15,214 nucleotides of DNA, from NCBI GenBank assembly GCA_900617975.1, contig UZAE01014316.1:1-15214 (forward strand), in the 5' to 3' direction. Positions 9,134 through 15,214 of the stretch are shown one piece after another; the stretch's first letter is position 1; each line of letters opens with the position of its first letter. The notes under the pieces were generated by a model that saw only the letters and a program-made list of their open reading frames with translations, was not told the DNA's origin and did not search any database. Both the position numbers and the translations under genes were made by a program. This DNA is from Rodentolepis nana (Eukaryota; Platyhelminthes; Cestoda; Cyclophyllidea; Hymenolepididae).

Positions 9134-9250
9134 TATTATTATTATTATTATTTCAAATGGCAGGCTTTATGATATTTATCATTAGCCCTTAATCTTTGAC
9201 TTCAGCTTCCCCCAAGAGGGGGGGGGTACATTTATAGCAGTTAAGTAATA
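9134..9250 (-). promoter_or_regulatory. LINE 3' UTR with stem-loops and TAA tail
   Basis: After the stop, the minus strand carries CCCCC...TCTT...GGGGG (plus positions about 9209-9226), a short GC hairpin also present in the copy at 14860. It then has ATGATA-AA-TATCAT (about 9170-9183), a perfect 6 bp hairpin, followed by GCCTGCCATTTGAAATAATAA and the repeat tail. In related LINEs the RT recognises 3' hairpins plus a simple-repeat tail. That role here is inferred. The two ~330 bp elements keep the GCCTGC(C/T)ATTTGA end. Confidence 0.6.
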
Positions 9251-10686
9251 TCAGTTCATTAGCAGTCTTCCTGCTTCCCAGTATCTCTGGCTTTCCGTCG
9301 TTGTCTTTAGGGCTGGACACCGAATCAGGTGGGTCTTCTCCATTTCCTCATGTAGGTTACATAGAGGGCATGTGGGCTGAGTGTATACTCCCAATCTGAG
9401 AAGGTGTTTTGCCAAGCAATCGTGTCCGGTACGTAGTCTAAACTCAGCAACAGCTTCGATTCTTGGCCAGTCGGGTATGTCGGAGAGTGCCACTGTCCAC
9501 TCTTTCTCATTTGTTCGAGCTTTGGGTTCGTTGAACCTTGAGGTCTGGAATTCTCTCCTGATTAAAGCCTTCATTGTGTGGAAAGACATCGGCCGGTCCA
9601 TGGGTTGCAAAATCGTTGTCCCCTTCTTAGCAAGTGTGTCAGCAATCTCATTGCCTTTAATGCCACAGTGACCAGGAATCCATTGTAGGACCACTGTTTT
9701 GTTTTTCTCTCTCAGCAGCTCATAGAGTTTTCTACATTCGTTTATCCCAGCTGTTTTGGGTGGCTCTCTGTTTCCAATAGAGTCTATTGCTGACTGTGAG
9801 TCCGAAAGTATCACCGCTCTGGTGAATTTCGTATCCAGACAACATAATTGGCATAGTGCTATCCTAATGGCCTCTATTTCTCCTTCAAAAGCAGATCTAT
9901 TTTGTCCCCCTGCTGCGTAGAAAGAGAAGAGTTCAGAANCCATTCTAATTAGAAATTCTGGATGAATACCATCTTCGTCAGGAGACTTCTTGCACTTTAG
10001 CTGTTTCATCGCAGCATTAAGTTTGCAAGGACGGAATGGTTCAGTAAGTAAATTATTTGGTGTTGTCGCGTCTTCCTTAATTTCACCAAACTGTCTAACT
10101 TGTATCTTTAAATCTCTTGAGGATTTTTTGACCAAAGGGTTTTTCTTTTGCTTGTGGGAATAGAACCTCGCAAAGCAGTTAGCTATTTCGGTGTCGGTGG
10201 TAAGCAATTTGCTGTTTAAGCGTATTGGTTCTTTCTTGGGTCTTTCTCTGTTGTTTTGCAGGTTTCTCAGAAATTTGAAAGTGCGTTGGCTATCACTTTG
10301 GTAGTTGATATTTGAGATGAACTTGTTGAAAGAAGTGCGTTTAGCTTGCAAGATGGCTAGCCTGAAGACAGCTGATTGTCGTCTCCAGGCTTGTACTTCT
10401 TCCGTTCTTCCAGTCTGTCCAGCAGTGTTGCGAAGGGCGTCCCTCTTTCTTTTCAGTTCCTCAAGGTGTTTAGACCAAAACACTCGATAGTGTTTAGTTT
10501 TGCCTCGGGGAATAGTTTTCTTTGTACATCTAAGCATAATATTCGTGATAGCAGTGCAAAGTTTGTCAGGATGATGGTTGAAGTTGAGGGGACTTGAATG
10601 AAGTTCTTCCTCTAAAAGGTTTGTGAATCTAGGCCAGCCAGCCTTCTTGAAGTTCCATGATAGCTTAGTTGGCACTTTCCTTGACA
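9251..10686 (-). CDS. LINE ORF2 remnant: pre-RT linker, RT start, RNase H, CCHC knuckle
   Basis: One open frame of about 478 codons to TGA 9251-9253; the ATG at 10685-10687 is created at the junction with the target DNA and is not a native start. Residues 1-225 are the basic linker found after the endonuclease (FKKAGWPRF, HHPDKLC, IPRGKTKHYRVFW). At 226-250 comes the first RT block (LNAAMKQLKCKKSPDEDGIH). The frame then passes through N at 9939 directly into RNase H: AFEGEIEAI (catalytic Glu), ILSDSQSAID (Asp), IPGHCGIKGNEIAD (His and last Asp). The first RNase H Asp (usually in a TDGS motif) and the whole RT core with the YxDD motif are missing. The C-terminus has CPLCNLHEEMEKTHLIRC, a CCHC-type knuckle. 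It cannot make an active RT as it stands. Confidence 0.92.
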
Positions 10687-10705
10687 TGTGGATTGGCACA
10701 AATAT
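10687..10705. repeat. Target-site duplication, right copy (19 bp)
   Basis: Exact repeat of 9115-9133 at the 5' end of the LINE copy. Confidence 0.95.
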
Positions 10706-10860
10706 AAGGCTCGATATATGCCCAGTAATCTTGTTTAGCTAGTTCTTCTAGTTTAGAATGACTCCAGGTTTAGCTAAGCTATCTCAACTCTACAGAGGAA
10801 CTAGACACTTGTTGTGATATTTGTTTATTTAAGCTGTGTGCAACTGACAAATAAGGTGAA
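10706..10860. repeat. Old duplicated block, member 2, right part (partner 2900-3040)
   Basis: It continues the block on the far side of the LINE. TATGCCCAGTAATC, GTTCTTC.AGTTT.GAATG and CAGG.TTAG match 2908-2965, then similarity weakens through TACAGA.GAA.TA. The offset to the partner grows by about 1550 bp across the LINE, equal to the LINE's length. Confidence 0.7.
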
Positions 10861-12336
10861 TCATTATAATAAAATGGAGGGTTGCTGCCTGAGAGGTCTC
10901 TGCGATCACAACAATATTTGCTTACAATGTTCCAACAAATATTTGAAATAGTAATTACTTAATTATTGACCTTTCACTCATGGTGACAAAAAATACCACT
11001 TGGTATTAAATAAATTACTTCCAAAATTTCGCATATTGAGCTGAGTTTGTTTTCTGTTCAGCATTTTCCAAATTCTTCTTCATACATTGCAGAAGTTATT
11101 TGTAGATACAATTTTCTATTTGTTGTTTGAATCTTAGTATTCAATGCAAAGTTTCAAAATCTTACCAACGTAACTGAAATATTTTAACTAATTATCATAC
11201 TGCTAATGACCAAACCCCAGGACCACCTTTGTCTTCTTCTTGTCAATTGCGCTTGAATCTTCGCTGCTACATTCAACTTGTAAATTGAATTGAAGCGAAT
11301 TGAGCTTATTCAATACGCAACTGCTTTTTAATTTTACGTAGCATCATATTTGAATATATGCATTGAAATAGATAACGCTGAACTCTTTCCTCATTCAACA
11401 TAACTGTTTTCATTTCTTCCACGACAGTTTGCCACAACCAGACATAAGTCCGAATCCTCCCATTTGATGGCCCTTGTAAAGACAACATGCCTTGCAAGTT
11501 GGATGATCCATGATTCACGTAGAAACGTGCAGACTGAAAAGGTGAATCTTTTATTGATTAGAAATGTAAAAGCCTAACTCTCTTCCCCCTCCCTTCCTCC
11601 CTATTCAATAAAGAAGATTTTGAAACGGTTTTAAATCGAACTTTGTCATCGAGGGTGAGCGTACTAAGATAGTGTCAACAATAGTAATGTTCTAAAAGAC
11701 TATATTAATGGGAATAAACTAAAACAACTACTTAATTTAAATTACATTACAAATCACTAATACTCATCAATCTTAAATCGGCATCGAACATCAATCCGCA
11801 CTAATGAAACTTGAAAGGTTTGGTTCATTCCTTGATCAAACTTTTTCAATATGCTCCAATGGAGTTACAGTTGATGATATGCAGGAGTAATAAACAATGC
11901 CATTTTAATATATGTACACATTACTTCTATATTGTATTGAAATATAATTATTTTGTAACTCAATGCCATAATGAAATTCGTGGCAATTATAAGAATTCTA
12001 CTACCGCGTATTTCCCCAGGACAAATTACTCTGACAGTCTCAACTTACGATCAGTGTGTAAAACGCATGCTACTAATTTCAAGAATACAAATATCCTAGA
12101 CTTTTAAAGTTTATTGATGTTTAAATGAAAAAAGATTAATTTTCGAAATGCGTTCAAATTGAACTTCTTTAATTCTTTCCTGTTTTAAGACCTGACAGTG
12201 ATTTTAACTAAAACATCCAATTTCATTCAACACTTCTTTTGAACGAATTTGACTGTCGACCATCGACTCATTTAAGAGCAAGACTAATAAATTAGAGCAC
12301 ATGCTCTTCTTTGCGAAGTAAATAAATGCATTCAAA
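10861..12336. other. AT-rich stretch with one possible minus-strand exon
   Basis: By position this corresponds to 3.0-4.26 kb of the first duplication half. I see only scattered short matches (for example CAGAAGTTATT at 11091 and 3188). The possible exon at 11306-11533 is listed separately. No RNA gene or mobile element was seen. Confidence 0.4.
11306..11533 (-). CDS. Possible terminal exon of an unidentified minus-strand gene
   Basis: On the minus strand a branch-like CTAATC and the tract TTCACCTTTTCAG end at 11534. From 11533 a phase-0 frame of 75 codons is open to TAA 11306-11308 (SARFYVNHGSSNLQG... to ...MLRKIKKQLRIE), with an in-frame TAA in the presumed intron upstream. A phase-1 frame is also open for about 46 codons (LCTFLRESWIIQLARHVVF...), so the frame is undecided. 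A 24 nt segment at 12049-12072 with AG before it and GTAAGT after it reads ACVLHTD in phase 1 and would lead into that second frame. Base composition is less AT-rich than the surroundings. No family is recognised. Confidence 0.22.
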   Translation of the reverse strand, partial: SARFYVNHGSSNLQGMLSLQGPSNGRIRTYVWLWQTVVEEMKTVMLNEERVQRYLFQCIYSNMMLRKIKKQLRIE

Positions 12337-12490
12337 TAGAGTTGAATTGTATATTTATGATTGAATGAATGGTAGGGCATTGCAAGAAGTGACTACTGGT
12401 AGCAGTGCTAATCAGGCATAAAGATTCATTAGGCATAAATCAGATTCATTTTTCAAACCACACGGTAGCAAACACAACATATTTGATTCT
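12337..12490. repeat. Duplicated block B, left part (partner 4265-4470)
   Basis: TTGAATTG, GGTAGGGCATT and GTAGCAGTGCTAATCAGGCATAA match 4270-4352 in order. The part just before the inserted element (GCAAACACAACATATTTGATTCT) aligns with 4455-4477. The block is interrupted at 12490 by the ~320 bp element. Confidence 0.75.
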
Positions 12491-12810
12491 TTTATTTATT
12501 TATATCAAATGGCAGGCGTTTGAATAGATATCACTAGGCCTTTAGTTGACTTCAGGCTTCACAGAGAGGAGGAAACATCATATTTAAAAAATATAGAGAG
12601 GGGAGGGGACAGAAGAGTGTTTCAAAAATGTAAAAGAGACATAAAGATAGAAAATGGTGAGGTGAGTACTGTGGAAGTAGTTGAATACGACATTCAGTGA
12701 AGTGATGGTAGTTTTTAAGTCAGAAGTCAACTGTCAGTAGACTTTTTTGCCGTATGAGTGTACGTTGCCCAGGGTGCCCCACGTGGAGGTAAATCTATCG
12801 CACACCCCAT
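12491..12810 (-). mobile_element. ~320 bp non-autonomous LINE-derived element, copy 2
   Basis: This has the same layout as copy 1. The minus-strand 5' end GGGGTGTGCGATAGATTTAC... through TACGGCAAAA matches the LINE leader. The 3' end (AAGTCAACTAAAGGCCTAG..., GCCTGCCATTTGATATAAAT) matches the LINE 3' UTR, followed by an AAATAAAT-type tail. The flanks atatttgattct (12479-12490) and atatttgaatct (12811-12822) form a 12 bp target-site duplication with one mismatch. Block A has the uninterrupted sequence at 4460-4475, a clean empty site. No coding capacity. Confidence 0.78.
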
Positions 12811-13520
12811 ATATTTGAATCTAATGTTTTAAAATTCACAACTCCCAACTTCCATCCACTACAATTGCATTTCAAGCCGTTCGTATTGTGGATTTAATGT
12901 ACACAGACCAAAATGACAAAAGAACATGAACACGCAATAACACTGAATGGAATAAATGAGCAGAGCTGCGTTAGTGAATCAGTAATGCATCAAGTGATTG
13001 AAAAGTACACGACTTCTTTATCCAAACGGTTATTCTCTGTATGGAGAACTTGCACTGAGAAACTCAACTTTGTTGACATTATGAAGTTAAGTCTTGATTG
13101 ATCATTGTTTGTAAAATTGTAATAGAAAAGAATCACCTTAAAAATTATAAATGCACGTATTTTCCAAAATTAATAAATACTTAACGTTGTTAAGTTGCTA
13201 CTAAAAAGACTTAGTAATGTTTTCTGATCTTAAAACTGAGATTGGCAAAGAAACATATTTAACGGATGTAGAAAGTCAAATGATTTAGAACCAAAACTCG
13301 CTTTGAATGCCCACAGCTATTTCTCCCATTTAAGTGTCCTTTCATCACCATGGTTTGAAAAGAATGGCAAAATGAAATCATGTTCTAAATGAGGCAATCA
13401 AAAAAGATGTGTATGGTATATGCTGTAATAGATTTGTACAACTTGTTTTACTAGCTCACCTATTTTGGCACTCGATTGAAGTTATGCTGGAAATATTTTT
13501 GAGGGATCAATTTCATGGAT
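12811..13520. repeat. Duplicated block B, right part (partner 4465-5200)
   Basis: Collinear with block A from GAATCTAATGTTTT through GGCAAAGAAACAT, CCCACAGCTATTT and TTTCATCACCATGG to ATTTTGGCACTCGATTGAAGT. The 62-codon frame at 12913-13101 (MTKEHEHAITLNGINE...) is interrupted in block A by a TAG after 16 codons and by indels. It is therefore read as chance, although four of the differences in those first codons are synonymous. Confidence 0.8.
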
Positions 13521-13649
13521 CAATAAACGTTGGAAGGAACAAAGCACGAATTACGAGGTCTGTATAGGTGGAACTCCCAGTTCACATCACATGTTTGCAA
13601 CTGCCAGTGAAATTGGATCAATAATTATTGTTATTATTATTGCATGAAA

Positions 13650-14045
13650 TCTTTTAAAAAACCTTCAAATTGTCGATCAACCTGTCGTTTAATAACCGAA
13701 CCACATACACAACCACATAACCCTTTTCTATTCTCAATATGAATTAATTGCACTGAGAAGCACTCTTTGATTGGCATTAAGAGGCAAAGTTTTGCACTGC
13801 CGATGTTTTTAAAATTGAAATAGAAAAGATGTGCTTCGAAAATGACAAATATGGATTATTTGAAAATAAAATAAATAGACAGATTCTTTCGTTAAATTGC
13901 TACTGGAAATATGACATGGTCTTCATTCTACTGTCATACTGAACACCTTCAAATTGTCCTTCCACCAATCGTTTGAGAGATGACAAAGCATACAATCACC
14001 CTAGAAACTTTATTTTAAAATTAATCTTTAATCGTGTGCTTGGAT
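13650..14045. repeat. Partial further copy (C) of block A/B modules
   Basis: 13731-13915 repeats 13030-13210 (TATTCT..ATATG.A..A.TTGCACTGAGAA, TTGGCATTA, AAAATTG.AATAGAAAAGATG, TTCGTTAAATTGCTACTGG). 13948-14005 repeats 13655-13720 (ACCTTCAAATTGTC, TCGTTTAATA/TCGTTTGAGA). 14020-14045 matches 5440-5475 of block A. Compared with A it lacks about 450 bp of the middle, so this looks like a tandem copy with an internal deletion. Confidence 0.6.
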
Positions 14046-14859
14046 GTGTGATCAGGAATATAACTTATATCTGAATCTGTTGGCTCAAGATTTCTCTTTG
14101 AATGAAAGTATTTAAAAAGACTGACATAAATTTTGCATTGAATGCAGCTATTTCGATGAAGAAATCGAAATCCTGGAAGATTTACCTATCTCAATAAGTA
14201 ATCCAAGTTGATTTGGACGCAAACTAGGCGTAATTTGAAATGAGAATGGTGGGTTTTCCGTCACCACAATCATTACACATAACCTCATTATTACTGAAAT
14301 TCCCTTACCTGAATCTCGTCAAAGTCAACATTTTCGCCGATTCACGGAGATTTCCTGCATTGTTAGGCTTTTCATCTGAGTTTGTAGAAGTGTTTGAAAC
14401 GGGGGAGAGCGTGATGTGGTAACGTGTTGTACGAGGAGGATGGAAATTGAAGTGATGGGATATTTTAGGTCAGAGGTAGGAAGTGTTGAAATGATTATTG
14501 GTGAACAAATCGTGAGCTAACTGACAGATGCTTTAATTAAGTACTACTTTGTGAAAATAACATTTCACCTATGCTGTAGACCAATTATCATAGAAGATTT
14601 AGATGTATACAAGATCAAATAAGTTACCTTCCACTTTTAATGGAGAATACCTTTATGGCAGGAAAGTTGTTAAACTTGAATTACCAACTTCGAACCACTT
14701 TTTCAAACCGATCAATTAATCAATTTTAAAAACTATGTAGATCAAACAAATGAAATAGGGACAACCATTTCTGAGGGGTCTGGAAATGCTTCTTAAGACA
14801 TAGTTAATTGGGCTGATTGAATCGATGCGATGGTTTAAATAAGAGGAATGAAGGAGAAG
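14046..14859. other. Unassigned stretch with one possible minus-strand exon
   Basis: The possible exon at 14309-14375 is listed separately. Otherwise I see no repeat or gene. Base composition is slightly richer in G+C at 14240-14460. Confidence 0.4.
14309..14375 (-). CDS. Possible internal exon of an unidentified minus-strand gene
   Basis: On the minus strand a tract ending CACTTCTACAAACTCAG is followed by 67 nt and then a consensus 5' splice site, TTCAG|GTAAGG. In phase 1 the segment reads EKPNNAGNLRESAKMLTLTRF and ends in phase 2; the other two phases contain stops. The phase-1 frame is also open upstream, through the acceptor, for about 33 more codons back to a TGA near 14476, so a longer exon is possible. 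With 11306-11533 it may mark one minus-strand gene, but the phases do not join directly, so other exons would be needed. The opposite strand also has a 60-codon frame here (14240-14422). The product is not recognised. Confidence 0.25.
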
Positions 14860-15214
14860 TGACTTCAGCTTCCCCCAAGAGATGGGGGGTACATTTATAG
14901 CAGTTAATTAATAGAAGTACATTAGCAGTCTTCTTGCTTCCCAGTATCTCTGGCTTTCCGTCGTTGTCTTTAGGGCTGGACACCGAATCAGGTGGGTCTT
15001 CTCCATTTCCTCATGTAGGTTACATAGAGGGCATGTGGGTTGAGTGTATACTCCCAATCTGTGAAGGTGTTTTGCCAAGCAATCGTGTCCGGTACGAAGA
15101 CTAAACTTAGCAACGGCTTCGATTCTTGGCCAGTCGGGTATGTCGGAGAGTGCCACTGTCCACTCTTTCTCATTTGTTCGAGCTTTGAGTTCGTTGAACC
15201 TTGAGGTCTGGAAT
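14860..15214 (-). mobile_element. LINE copy lacking its 3' terminus, running off right edge
   Basis: About 95% identical by eye to 9199-9555 of the other copy, on the same strand. Similarity starts abruptly at GACTTCAGCTTCCCCCAAGA. The last ~65 bp of the 3' UTR (the ATGATA hairpin, the GCCTGCCATTTGA end and the TAA tail) are absent. The 5' part is outside the window, so a target-site duplication cannot be checked. Confidence 0.9.
14908..15214 (-). CDS. LINE ORF2 C-terminus, partial at right edge
   Basis: The frame is open from the window edge to a stop at 14908-14910. It covers the region after RNase H (FQTSRFNELKARTNEKEW, DIPDWPRIEAVAKF) and the terminal knuckle CPLCNLHEEMEKTHLIRC. It ends ...RRLLMYFY, where the other copy ends ...GRLLMN, because a substitution has removed the stop used there. 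The differences from the 9251-10686 copy are mostly single substitutions, with no frameshift. The RNase H and RT of this copy lie beyond the window. Confidence 0.88.
   Translation of the reverse strand, partial: FQTSRFNELKARTNEKEWTVALSDIPDWPRIEAVAKFSLRTGHDCLAKHLHRLGVYTQPTCPLCNLHEEMEKTHLIRCPALKTTTESQRYWEARRLLMYFY

Larger units (their letters stand above)
9134..10686 (-). mobile_element. 5'-truncated LINE copy with RT region missing, between 19 bp TSDs
   Basis: The element runs on the minus strand from a truncation point at 10686 to a tail of TAA repeats (TTA units on the plus strand, about 9131-9151). The exact 19 bp flanking duplication shows insertion by target-primed reverse transcription. 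5' truncation is usual for that process. It encodes the segment between endonuclease and RT, the first RT motif, then RNase H and a C-terminal zinc knuckle. Most of the RT is absent at the position of a single N (9939). RNase H plus a TAA tail places it in or near the I/LOA-like part of the LINE tree; this is an inference from architecture. Confidence 0.93.

Noticed and set aside
9325..10597. Short frames on both strands within the LINE copy
   Set aside because: They are shadows of the ORF2 remnant, which alone shows RNase H and zinc-knuckle motifs.
12913..13101. 62-codon plus-strand frame (MTKEHEHAITLNGINE...)
   Set aside because: The paralogous sequence in block A (4557 onward) has a stop after 16 codons and several indels. 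A few synonymous differences are not enough to call it coding.

Overview
The window is AT-rich, low-gene-density eukaryotic DNA. Its only unmistakable coding sequence comes from one family of non-LTR retrotransposon (LINE) that has an apurinic-type endonuclease, a reverse transcriptase and an RNase H. Long AT-rich non-coding stretches, many T-rich 3' splice-site-like tracts and this LINE type suggest an arthropod, probably an insect or arachnid. Another ecdysozoan such as a nematode is not excluded. No rRNA, tRNA, CRISPR or bacterial-type feature was seen.

Layout. 1-618 is the 5' end of a LINE on the minus strand: a short 5' leader and an intact endonuclease reading frame running off the left edge. 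619-2281 is AT-rich and holds a chain of possible micro-exons on the plus strand. 2282-2608 is a ~330 bp non-autonomous element. 2616-3000 is the first member of an old duplicated block. 3000-4264 has only weak exon-like signals. 4265-5480 is a second duplicated block. 5480-8900 is mostly unassigned, with a diverged third copy of a block module and a tentative secreted-peptide gene (7483-8490). 8900-9133 plus 10706-10860 is the partner of the 2.6-3.0 kb block, split by a 1.55 kb LINE copy with a perfect 19 bp target-site duplication. 10860-12336 has one possible minus-strand exon. 12337-13520 is the partner of the 4.3-5.2 kb block, interrupted by a second ~320 bp non-autonomous element. A further partial module follows at 13650-14045. 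14309-14375 is a possible minus-strand exon. 14860-15214 is another 3' LINE copy running off the right edge.

How the pieces fit. The two ~330 bp elements share one end with the 5' leader of the endonuclease copy and the other end with the 3' UTR of the RNase H copies. They look like internally deleted or composite passengers of the same LINE. The two halves of the old direct duplication act as built-in empty sites: each insertion is present in one paralogous block and absent at the matching point in the other. This gives relative dating (duplication first, insertions later) from this window alone.

Confidence is high for the LINE fragments, the 19 bp duplication and the paralogous blocks. It is moderate for the composite-element interpretation. 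It is low for all host exon models, which rest on splice-like signals and open frames only; in several places two frames are open over the same candidate exon.
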